From the NCBI GenBank assembly GCA_031283385.1, contig JAITBW010000114.1, positions 1 through 7,149 of the forward strand: a DNA stretch of 7,149 nucleotides, written 5' to 3'. Each line of letters begins with the position of its first letter. Positions within the stretch are counted from its first letter, which is position 1. Source of the stretch: Nitrososphaerota archaeon. Its GTDB lineage: Archaea > Thermoproteota > Bathyarchaeia > Bathyarchaeales > Bathycorpusculaceae. The notes below the pieces were generated by a model. The model was not told the origin of the DNA, did no database searches, and saw only the letters and a list, made by a program, of their open reading frames with translations. Positions 1 through 6,233 of the stretch are shown one piece after another. The translations under genes were made by a program, and so were the position numbers.

Positions 1-4
1 TGGA

Positions 5-910
5 TTATTGGGTATTTTGTGATTTGTCATAGAGGGCTTTTGCGTAAATTCCTGCGCCTAGTGCGCCTGCTATCATGGGGTCTAATTCGTTTTCGCGCCA
101 GTTAGGTGTTGGGAGGCATTTAACATTTAGGGCTGTTTCAACTCTGCTTACGATGCCTATATTTTTTGATTGTCCTCCGGTGATTACAAGGGAGGGTTCT
201 AGTCCAACTCTGTTGATTAGGTTGCTCATGCGTACGGCCATAGCTTTTGTGTAGGCTGCGAGGACTTTTTCTTTGGACCAGCCTTTACGTAGTAGACCTA
301 CGGCTTCTGTTTTAGCGAAAGCGACGCAGGTGCAGCTTACCGCTGGGGGTTCTTCGTCTATTTTTAGGCTTATCTCGCCTATGTCTTCTATAGGTATTTT
401 TAGTAAGTCTGCGAAAACTTCCATGCCTCTGCCTGTGCCTGCAGCGCATTTGTCATTCATAAGAAAAGAGGTGACGCGTCCTGTGTCGTTGCATCGTATG
501 GCTTTTATGTCTTGACCGCCAACATCAAGTACAGTATGTACTTGTGAGCCCCAGATATAGTTAGCGCCTTTTGCGTGGCAGGCGATTTCTGTAAGGGCTT
601 TATTTGCCATGGGAACATTTACTCTGCCGTAGCCTGTGCCAACTATGTATTTTATATCAGATTGTTTAATGCCTGTGTCTTTAAGAGCCCAATTAAGTGC
701 CTTAGTTGCGCTCTCAGGGCTATTGGAGCCTGTGCGAGTGATGCCCCATGAATAAATTTCGCCATTAACAAGAACAGCTGCTTTAGAACCAACAGAACCT
801 ACATCTATGCCCGCTGTAACTATGTCATTACTTGTCCAAGACTTGCCAGGCAAAACGCGTTGATACTCTTGCCAACGCCAGCAAGCTCCATCAGAATTTT
901 GTTCAGTCAT
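5..910 (-). CDS. bzdQ: BcrA/BzdQ-type ATPase (activase) subunit of a class I benzoyl-CoA reductase-like enzyme
   Basis: Complete 301-residue protein of the BadF/BadG/BcrA/BcrD ASKHA ATPase family. Such subunits hydrolyse ATP and pass a low-potential electron from a [4Fe-4S] cluster, bridged between two activase subunits, to an HgdB-type reductase. Visible motifs: phosphate loop DVGS at 36-39; TGYGRVNVP at 92-100 followed by TEIACHAKGAN (107-117), typical of the BcrA/BzdQ branch; GGQD at 131-134; cluster ligand Cys155 in KCAAGTG; second ligand probably Cys195 in CVAFAKTE; GGQSKN at 245-250. The N-terminal extension of about 30 residues with WRWQE also fits the BzdQ type. The ATG has an AGGTG Shine-Dalgarno motif 7 bases upstream, in the 17-base gap after the previous gene. 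It is last of the visible operon; a partner may follow beyond position 1. Family assignment is firm; the bzdQ symbol is tentative because the substrate is unproven. Confidence 0.8.
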   Translation of the reverse strand: MTEQNSDGACWRWQEYQRVLPGKSWTSNDIVTAGIDVGSVGSKAAVLVNGEIYSWGITRTGSNSPESATKALNWALKDTGIKQSDIKYIVGTGYGRVNVPMANKALTEIACHAKGANYIWGSQVHTVLDVGGQDIKAIRCNDTGRVTSFLMNDKCAAGTGRGMEVFADLLKIPIEDIGEISLKIDEEPPAVSCTCVAFAKTEAVGLLRKGWSKEKVLAAYTKAMAVRMSNLINRVGLEPSLVITGGQSKNIGIVSRVETALNVKCLPTPNWRENELDPMIAGALGAGIYAKALYDKSQNTQ

Positions 911-927
911 AAGTATACACCTAAAAT

Positions 928-1710
928 TTACTGTCTTCCCCTAGATGCAACAATTAACGCTGCACCTAAAGCTCCGGCATATTCAGGGAATTCAGGAATT
1001 GATATATCAACATCCAATTTGCGCTTTAAAGATGTTACAAATCCTACATCTTTAGCCACGCCTCCGACTAGTACAATTTCAGGATTTATACCTAATCGGT
1101 GAACCATAGAAGATACACGATCAGCCATAGCATCATATACAGCTCGAGCGATTTCATGCTTAGGTTCTTGTTTATGTATTAAAGAGACTACATCGGATTC
1201 GCCAAAAATGACACAAGACGCATTAATGGAGCTGGCACGTTCAGCTTTAAGGGATAAAGTGCCCATGTCTTCCATTTTTATTTCCAACGCCCGTGCCATA
1301 GCCTCTATAAAGGTTCCTGCTCCAGCAGCACATCTCTCGTTAACTACAAAATCAGTCATTACACCGCGTGTATCACATTTTACAGCTCTTGCCTCTTCGG
1401 CACCTACGTCAATAATTGTTTGAGCCTTAGGAAAAAGGGTTGTTGCAGCTTTTGCGTCTGCGCTCATCATGCTAACAGTTACAGCATTAGAGGGAGCTAA
1501 GTCAATACTTGAACCTGTAGCAGCGATAGCAGCAATGTCAGCTTGTGTACATCCTGAAATTTTTAAAATCTGCTCTATAACAGTTTGAATTGCCGTTACA
1601 GGGTCAAATCCGGAAAATGTTTGGGCTCTTGCTAAGACTTTATCATCATCGTTATTTAGAGCTATAGCTTTAACACTTTGAGTTCCTATATCTAAACCTA
1701 CAGTTATCAT
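928..1710 (-). CDS. second BadF/BadG/BcrA/BcrD-type activase subunit (BzdP-like)
   Basis: Complete 260-residue ASKHA ATPase, clearly different from its neighbour and lacking the N-terminal extension. It shows the phosphate loop DIGTQSVK at 7-14, Cys127 in NERCAAGAGTF, Cys166 in ASCVIFGESD (the two expected cluster ligands), and GGVAKDVG at 216-223. The usual GGQD motif is replaced by GAEE (103-106), and TGYGR by TGSS (65-68), so its nucleotide site differs from that of the downstream subunit. Class I benzoyl-CoA reductases use two unlike activase subunits, and this pair fits that plan. Single-activase enzymes (2-hydroxyacyl-CoA dehydratases, double-cubane proteins) normally use a homodimer. 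The ATG has AAGGTG 7 bases upstream, overlapping the stop codon of the preceding gene, so translational coupling is likely. Family is sure; role as the BzdP/BcrD-like partner is inference. Confidence 0.78.
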   Translation of the reverse strand: MITVGLDIGTQSVKAIALNNDDDKVLARAQTFSGFDPVTAIQTVIEQILKISGCTQADIAAIAATGSSIDLAPSNAVTVSMMSADAKAATTLFPKAQTIIDVGAEEARAVKCDTRGVMTDFVVNERCAAGAGTFIEAMARALEIKMEDMGTLSLKAERASSINASCVIFGESDVVSLIHKQEPKHEIARAVYDAMADRVSSMVHRLGINPEIVLVGGVAKDVGFVTSLKRKLDVDISIPEFPEYAGALGAALIVASRGRQ

Positions 1711-1721
1711 AAAGTAACACC

Positions 1722-3056
1722 TTAAATGTCTATTTGGGCATTAAGCATTTCAAGGAAAGCTTCAATGCGAGTTTTTAGCTGTCCAGCATCTTCACGGGTG
1801 TAATCAGTATCAAGATAGTAAACAGGAATTTTCAGCTTGTCTAATGCACGCTTAACTTTCGTGTGTTCCATAGCATATAACATGCAACCTCTAACTACAC
1901 AGTAAATAACGCCCTGCACATTGTTCTCTTTAACTTTAGTTAATATCCAATTTATACGATCCTCATTACCATCTTTACTGGTAAAGCAGGGACAAGTAGA
2001 AGCCATAATATAACGCTCAGCGACAGCGTTAAACATGTCATCCATTGTCCACTCATCAATACCTACAGGATCACATAGTAAGCGTTCACTTGAACATAAC
2101 TCATCAGCAACTAGAACACCCTGAGGAGTACCTTCCTCTATAAGACTAGGCAATTTCCAGTTATCAGGCCAAAAAATAGGTGTCCCCGTAATCATAACTC
2201 TAGGCGTATCAGGAGGACAAATAAATTCTTTATTTTGCACACGACGCTCTAACTCATCACAGAGAGCCTCAGTTTTTTCTGTCCACCTATCAATATCATC
2301 CCACATATACGCCTGATTAACAAGCATAGCGTCTCTACCGGAAATTACAGAATTATCCTTACGCAAACTCTGCAAACGACGAAACACCCGAGTAGCCTTT
2401 TGAGTTTTAAGTATCGCAGCTTTAAAACTTTTTGAAGTAATTTTATTACCAGTCAACTTTTCAAGATTATCCTTAATCTGCCTTATTTCAGCAGCCCAAA
2501 ACTTTAAGGACTGAGAAGAATCTTTAACACGCGGAGCAGACATAGTCCAAATCTGTTTATACGCACCCAAAATTTCACTAAGCTTGGTCATTCCATCACA
2601 AGTTAACACTGAAATTATAACATCACTCTGCTCAATAAAAGGCGAAAACTCTATCATTTTAGCCCCAATAGTTGAACGTATAATAGGACAAACCTCAACA
2701 GGAACAACACGATCACCAAGCTTTGACGTATCATACCAACCAGAATTTATCCTAACAGGAACAGCCCCAGCAGCCAAAATTAACTCTAAAGGTACAAAAA
2801 GGCAAGCGTATCCAACAATTTTTTTCCCCTCTGCCTTAGCTTGCTCTATTTCCTTTGCACGTTTACCGAATAAATTGGAAATTTCATCAAAATACTCCAT
2901 TTCCTTTGGACGATTAGGCGTGGTTTTCTTCATACGCTCAATCGTTTGAGCAATAATACCCTCAGAGGCAACTTTTATGCTGTTTTTTAATTCGCTAATT
3001 TCTTTCAAGTTTGTTTCAGGCATGATTTTATGTTCAACATCGTTGTTACTTTTCAT
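1722..3056 (-). CDS. 2-hydroxyacyl-CoA dehydratase/benzoyl-CoA reductase family (HgdB-like) iron-sulfur protein
   Basis: The 444-residue product belongs to the HgdB/BcrB/BcrC family, which binds iron-sulfur clusters and performs difficult reductions or dehydrations after ATP-driven electron injection by an activase. Numbered from the ATG at 3056: the domain opens with GYACLFVPLELILAAGA (82-98); Cys123 in VEVCPIIRS; Cys153 in LTCDGMTK; the second-domain start ITGTPIFWPDNWKLP (289-303); Cys355 and Cys357 in STCPCF; Cys386 and Cys391 in the VIYCVVRGC segment; and the family C-terminal signature GQLKTRIEAFLEML (425-438). The start was set at ATG 3056 because GGGGAG lies 5 bases upstream; an upstream in-frame TTG (3077) has no such motif and overlaps the previous gene. 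It is followed by two activases 11 and then 17 bases apart. Only one HgdB-like gene is present. The N-terminus lacks the BcrB/BzdO-like opening I would expect, so BzdO, BzdN and a double-cubane reductase all remain possible. Confidence 0.8.
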   Translation of the reverse strand: MKSNNDVEHKIMPETNLKEISELKNSIKVASEGIIAQTIERMKKTTPNRPKEMEYFDEISNLFGKRAKEIEQAKAEGKKIVGYACLFVPLELILAAGAVPVRINSGWYDTSKLGDRVVPVEVCPIIRSTIGAKMIEFSPFIEQSDVIISVLTCDGMTKLSEILGAYKQIWTMSAPRVKDSSQSLKFWAAEIRQIKDNLEKLTGNKITSKSFKAAILKTQKATRVFRRLQSLRKDNSVISGRDAMLVNQAYMWDDIDRWTEKTEALCDELERRVQNKEFICPPDTPRVMITGTPIFWPDNWKLPSLIEEGTPQGVLVADELCSSERLLCDPVGIDEWTMDDMFNAVAERYIMASTCPCFTSKDGNEDRINWILTKVKENNVQGVIYCVVRGCMLYAMEHTKVKRALDKLKIPVYYLDTDYTREDAGQLKTRIEAFLEMLNAQIDI

Positions 3057-3069
3057 CGTATCTCCCCGT

Positions 3070-3762
3070 TCAAACAAGTGTCATAAGAGAACTTACTATT
3101 GAAATTACACCTAACATGATTATTATAATAGCACCTGCGATAGCTATAAAGTTTCGCAGTAGAGGTGCTTTACTTAAAAGCAAACCGGTAACCCCGCCAA
3201 TTAACAACATAGGAGAAATAGCTGTGCCAATACCAAACAAGACAGCAAAAGCTATGCTATCAACTGGACTAGCAAAAAGGACAGAAGAGAGCAGAAGCAT
3301 AATCAGAGGTGGACAAAGGACAAGACCTCTGCTTAATCCTAAAATGTAAGCACCTATATCAAATCTGTTTGTAAGCCATTTTGGATTAAGTGGCGGCTGG
3401 TTACATGTGCAAGAAGTTTTTCTGTTTTTGTACAATAGGCTTATTCCAATTATTATAGTAACTATGCTGAAAGCTATTGCGGAGTAGATTTGTAATGATG
3501 CAAGCATTGTATCATCAACAAAAAAGCGTGTTAAACCGCTAAAAATACCTAGAAGAGCACCTATTAAAGTGTACGCGGTTATTCTGCCTGCATTAAAAAT
3601 TAACGTTATAAGTACGCTTCGGCGAAAAGTTGCGCCTGTACTAGCTATATAGCCAGCGACATATGGTAAACATGACGCCGTACAAGCTACTAGTCCATAA
3701 ACAATGCCTATAGCTAAGGAGTTCAAATAAGTATTTGATAACTCGGGTATTAATAGCGACAT
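3070..3762 (-). CDS. CcdA/DsbD-like membrane thiol-disulfide electron carrier
   Basis: The 230-residue protein has about six membrane helices (roughly residues 10-35, 50-75, 88-110, 135-163, 168-195 and 203-228), the size and plan of CcdA. Family members carry reducing equivalents across the membrane through a Cys pair in helices 1 and 4. Here Cys27 and Cys31 (ACTASCLPY) lie in helix 1 and Cys150 (RGLVLCPP) in helix 4. A further CxC (118-120) sits in the loop between helices 3 and 4. The start was set at ATG 3762 because TGGAG lies 7 bases upstream; an in-frame ATG at 3804 has no Shine-Dalgarno motif and overlaps a candidate TATA box. The stop is 13 bases before the HgdB-like gene, suggesting co-transcription. 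No thioredoxin or cytochrome c partner is in the window. A DsbD_2/UreH-like transporter subfamily is an alternative. Confidence 0.72.
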   Translation of the reverse strand: MSLLIPELSNTYLNSLAIGIVYGLVACTASCLPYVAGYIASTGATFRRSVLITLIFNAGRITAYTLIGALLGIFSGLTRFFVDDTMLASLQIYSAIAFSIVTIIIGISLLYKNRKTSCTCNQPPLNPKWLTNRFDIGAYILGLSRGLVLCPPLIMLLLSSVLFASPVDSIAFAVLFGIGTAISPMLLIGGVTGLLLSKAPLLRNFIAIAGAIIIIMLGVISIVSSLMTLV

Positions 3763-3801
3763 GTCTAAACTCCAGTTAATTGAGATAAATAATAAGTAAG
3801 A

Positions 3802-3811
3802 CATTTAAAGA
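3802..3811 (-). promoter_or_regulatory. candidate TATA box for the CcdA-HgdB-activase operon
   Basis: The minus strand reads TCTTTAAATG here. A start about 25 bases downstream would fall near 3781, leaving a leader of about 19 bases that includes the TGGAG motif before ATG 3762. A second TATA-like stretch (ACTATAAAT, 3856-3864) lies further upstream and would give a leader of about 70 bases. Read by eye; no consensus scoring was possible. Confidence 0.35.
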
Positions 3812-3816
3812 TTAAC

Positions 3817-3841
3817 AAAAACGGGTTACGCAAGTTAAAAA
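3817..3841 (-). terminator. possible oligo-T termination region after flpA
   Basis: Within 70 bases past the flpA stop, the minus strand has two T5 runs (3837-3841 and 3817-3821). Archaeal RNA polymerase commonly terminates at such U-rich tracts. No strong hairpin is seen. In this AT-rich DNA the signal is weak, and read-through into the next operon cannot be excluded. Confidence 0.25.
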
Positions 3842-3881
3842 TGGTGAATCTTGGCATTTATAGTATAGGTAAAAGTAGAGG

Positions 3882-4583
3882 TTAATTTCGTCGTTGAGCT
3901 ACAATCATTGCATGAGCTTTATCATAGGGTTCTAGATTAACGGTTTCTTTGACATCAAAACCTCTGTTACGTAAAATTTCAGCTTCTTGTCTGTAAACTA
4001 TTTCAGGAGCTAAAGTGACGTCGATGCTTTGAGATTTGCATGCTAGCATAACCCAGCCAGAGGGTTTTAGCAGTACGTCTGCGTTGTCAGCTAAAAGTTT
4101 TGCCTGTTCAGGCTGTGCTACATCACAGTATATTATGTCAACTTTTCCAGGTATAAATACGGCATATTTTTCAGGTCTACGTGCGTCTTCAAGGAATGGA
4201 GACATGTTAGGTCTAAAAGCGGCTACATTATTTACGAGATCCCGTAGAGAGCGTGAAGCGAATTCTATGCAGTAAACATGTCCTGTTTCACCTATAATAT
4301 CAGATATGTGACTAGGTGTTGTTCCAGAAGCTGCACCTAAATAGAGAATTTGTGTGCCCACACCTATAGGCACATTTTGCAGACCTTTTATGATGCCACC
4401 GGCAAGTTTACTACGAAAAGCATCCCAAATACGGTACTCCACATCTTTAACATGAATTAAACGCTCACCGTAGACAGTTAAACCAGGAGTTAAATTACGT
4501 GTAGCAAGACGTTGAGCACCACCCTCTAACATAGCCTGATAGACTTCGTTAAATAAGGGGTGGGGACGAACTCTAATATGCAC
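3882..4583 (-). CDS. flpA: fibrillarin-like rRNA/tRNA 2'-O-methyltransferase
   Basis: Complete 233-residue archaeal fibrillarin, the SAM-dependent methyltransferase of C/D-box sRNPs that methylates ribose 2'-OH groups of rRNA and tRNA at guide-selected sites. The short N-terminal domain has LATRNLTPGLTVYGE (26-40) and EYRIWDAFRSKLAGGI (49-64). The Rossmann fold carries motif I YLGAASGTT (81-89), acidic Glu107 in YCIEF, Asp133 in EDARRP, CDVAQPEQ (153-160) and the KSQSID segment (183-188). Length is normal for archaea and there is no Gly/Arg-rich N-terminus. The start is GTG; GAGG lies 9 bases upstream and overlaps the nop5 stop TGA, so translation is probably coupled to nop5. An out-of-frame ATG just upstream gives only five codons. 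Its gene neighbour and protein partner is Nop5. Confidence 0.97.
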   Translation of the reverse strand: MHIRVRPHPLFNEVYQAMLEGGAQRLATRNLTPGLTVYGERLIHVKDVEYRIWDAFRSKLAGGIIKGLQNVPIGVGTQILYLGAASGTTPSHISDIIGETGHVYCIEFASRSLRDLVNNVAAFRPNMSPFLEDARRPEKYAVFIPGKVDIIYCDVAQPEQAKLLADNADVLLKPSGWVMLACKSQSIDVTLAPEIVYRQEAEILRNRGFDVKETVNLEPYDKAHAMIVAQRRN

Positions 4584-4594
4584 TACTCATTGCC

Positions 4595-6019
4595 TCACTG
4601 TGCACCAGAATTACGAAACTTACCACTGCCACCATCGCCGCTACTGCCAAAGAACTTGTCATTACCAGGTCGTCTATCTCTTCCACGGTTTCGATTTTTG
4701 CCTCTATCAAAACCTCGATTACCACCACCGCCACCGCCTCTACGCTGATCGCCTCGACCTCGTCTACCTCCTCCATTTCCACCGCTATTGAAGCGGTCTC
4801 GCCTGTCACGATTGAAACGTTGTCCACGATCACGGTGCTCGTCTGCAGGTTTAGGTTCTTTAGGTGGAGGAGCATCTTTGTATTTTTCATAAATTTCTTC
4901 TACACGCTTGTTAACTTCAGCCCTTAATCTATCTCCAATAAAGTCTCCGCCAAACGCATCTGCTCTTGCAGCTATGGAGAGTTTACCAGCTATGACACGG
5001 GCAATTTTTCCTCTCTGCCAACGTTTAGCATCATGTAAAATTGTATGTTGGAAAATTAAACCATGCTTAGGAGGTCTAGCACCAGTTTTTAGTGAACGAA
5101 AAAGTGCTTTCTCTGCACCTAAAACTTGAAGCGTACTTGCAGGTCGCATAGCTAAATTCTGCAGACCACCTGCCATAGCTATAAGTCTTGCACCTAACAA
5201 TTCACCTGCTACAGCGCGAACATTAGGAGCCAAATCTTCCATGGTACGATCAACATAATTTTCCATACTTTTACGCAACTCGTAAAGGTTAAGCACATCA
5301 CGACTTAGACTTTGAATTTGTTGCAAATCAGCCTCAGAAATATCAGCACCCATAGAAGACTGCGCCATTTTCGCCACAAGCTCAGACCGCTCCTTGGGCA
5401 ACCCCTCAGCCACTACAGTATCAAATGTATAATTTTCCCTATAACCCAAGTTTAAAACAAGCCTAGAATATGTCTCATGCTTTTCAATTAGCCGATCCAT
5501 CTCAGGAAAGTAAATACCATACCACTCACGTAACCGACTCATAAACAAGTTTACTGTTCTATCTAAATCATCAAGAGTTTGAATAGCCTGAGCAACAATT
5601 AAGTCACGCTTCTCAGAAGCACCCTTAATACGCATCTTAGCTAATTCCATACTAACATTACGATTCCAAAGAGCAAGAGCCTGCTCATCTTCCACAAACC
5701 CAACCGTTAAAGCCACTTGACTCATTTTACCCCAAAAAACCTCAGCCTCCACAGGGGAAACAACCTCAGCTTTTAAACCATGCTTCTTTTGAGCCTCATC
5801 AGCAAGAGCAATATTTTCAAACACAAATACAGCATAATCAACATTTCTAAGCAAAGATACCAAAGAAGAAAATTCATCAGAAAAATTGCCTGACTCAATT
5901 TTAAGCAAACTCTCGGCAGCCACATGTGGCTTTTTAGGAAATAGAACTTTTTCTACTAAGCTGTTCTTTTCGTCAAAAGCAACGACACCAAATGTGTAAT
6001 GAACTATAAATGCCCTCAA
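4595..6019 (-). CDS. nop5: C/D-box sRNP scaffold protein Nop5 (Nop56/58 family) with RGG-type tail
   Basis: This 474-residue protein links fibrillarin to the L7Ae-bound guide RNA in the C/D-box methylation complex. Numbered from the TTG at 6019: an N-terminal fibrillarin-binding domain beginning RAFIVHYTFGVVAFDE; a helical coiled-coil middle with the family segment LREWYGIYFPEMDRLI (about 163-178); and the RNA-binding NOP domain (about 264-356) with GAEKALFRSLKTG and PKHGLIFQH, then RGKIARVIAGKLSIAARAD. Residues about 382-474 form a charged, then Arg/Gly-rich tail, unlike the usual Lys/Glu tail of archaeal Nop5. TTG 6019 was chosen because GAGG lies 8 bases upstream, homology begins immediately after, and a candidate TATA box lies between it and the farther in-frame TTG at 6136. 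flpA follows after 11 bases. Confidence 0.95.
   Translation of the reverse strand: MRAFIVHYTFGVVAFDEKNSLVEKVLFPKKPHVAAESLLKIESGNFSDEFSSLVSLLRNVDYAVFVFENIALADEAQKKHGLKAEVVSPVEAEVFWGKMSQVALTVGFVEDEQALALWNRNVSMELAKMRIKGASEKRDLIVAQAIQTLDDLDRTVNLFMSRLREWYGIYFPEMDRLIEKHETYSRLVLNLGYRENYTFDTVVAEGLPKERSELVAKMAQSSMGADISEADLQQIQSLSRDVLNLYELRKSMENYVDRTMEDLAPNVRAVAGELLGARLIAMAGGLQNLAMRPASTLQVLGAEKALFRSLKTGARPPKHGLIFQHTILHDAKRWQRGKIARVIAGKLSIAARADAFGGDFIGDRLRAEVNKRVEEIYEKYKDAPPPKEPKPADEHRDRGQRFNRDRRDRFNSGGNGGGRRGRGDQRRGGGGGGNRGFDRGKNRNRGRDRRPGNDKFFGSSGDGGSGKFRNSGAQ
4667..4786 (-). repeat. RGG/GG low-complexity segment encoding the Nop5 tail
   Basis: This stretch codes for about 40 residues made mostly of Gly, Arg, Asn and Asp, with GGGRRGRGDQRRGGGGGG at its core followed by RGFDRG and NRGRDRRP units. 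The DNA is locally rich in ACC/GCC/TCT on the plus strand and is more GC-rich than its surroundings. It creates spurious open frames on both strands. It resembles eukaryotic GAR/RGG RNA-binding segments. Confidence 0.8.
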
Positions 6020-6060
6020 GACTTTAACCTCATTATAAATTACATTGACATAGCTAAGTC

Positions 6061-6075
6061 TTAATATAGTTTTGT
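6061..6075 (-). promoter_or_regulatory. candidate BRE/TATA promoter for nop5-flpA
   Basis: The minus strand reads ACAAAACTATATTAA: an A-rich BRE-like element followed directly by a TATA box. A start about 25 bases downstream, near 6038-6040, gives a leader of about 20 bases that contains the GAGG motif and ends at the TTG start of nop5. The geometry supports both the promoter and the chosen start codon. Confidence 0.5.
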
Positions 6076-6139
6076 TGCCTAAAACAAAAAGCATCACCAT
6101 ATACAAAAGTAAACACATTAAAAATTGATAACACAACTG

Positions 6140-6187
6140 TTAATAATACGACACGTACAACAAGAGGTTGTTTAACAAAATTATTAA
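6140..6187. repeat. nested inverted repeats upstream of uppS
   Basis: Outer arms TTAATAAT (6140-6147) and ATTATTAA (6180-6187) enclose inner arms AACAA (6159-6163) and TTGTT (6168-6172) around GAGG. The outer right arm overlaps the candidate TATA box of uppS. It could be a regulator site or chance symmetry in AT-rich DNA. Confidence 0.25.
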
Positions 6188-6190
6188 AAG
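6175..6190 (+). promoter_or_regulatory. candidate BRE/TATA promoter for uppS
   Basis: The plus strand reads ACAAAATTATTAAAAG, an A-rich BRE-like element and a TATA-like stretch. A start about 25 bases on, near 6210, would leave about 24 bases of leader with GAGG at 6223-6226, 7 bases before the GTG start. Read by eye in AT-rich sequence, so weak. Confidence 0.35.
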
Positions 6191-6233
6191 CAGTATGATA
6201 TTAATTTACAGAAGTTTAACATGAGGCTGTATA

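Noticed and set aside
273..1423. Plus-strand frames of 71-80 codons opposite the activase genes
   Set aside because: They lie entirely antisense to conserved ATPase domains, have no Shine-Dalgarno motif of note and show no recognisable family.
2584..2949. A 121-codon plus-strand frame opposite the HgdB-like gene
   Set aside because: It is antisense to the conserved family core; its openness follows from the G/T-rich coding strand on the other side.
3057..3077. Upstream TTG start for the HgdB-like protein
   Set aside because: It overlaps the end of the CcdA-like gene and has no Shine-Dalgarno motif, whereas ATG 3056 has GGGGAG 5 bases upstream.
4573..4890. A 105-codon minus-strand frame rich in Val, Glu and Ala, and plus-strand proline-rich and tyrosine/histidine-rich frames in the same place
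   Set aside because: These are shadow frames of the RGG-coding low-complexity DNA of nop5. The residue bias is that of the repeat read out of frame, and nop5 is certain here.
6020..6136. N-terminal extension of Nop5 from an in-frame TTG at 6136, giving a hydrophobic membrane-like segment
   Set aside because: No Shine-Dalgarno motif lies before it, it spans the candidate BRE/TATA, and the conserved Nop5 domain begins right after the TTG at 6019, which has GAGG 8 bases upstream.
6020..6233. A C/D-box guide RNA gene next to nop5
   Set aside because: One near-C-box string (GTGATGC on the minus strand) is present, but no D box (CTGA) follows at a suitable distance, and the other gaps also lack a C/D pair.
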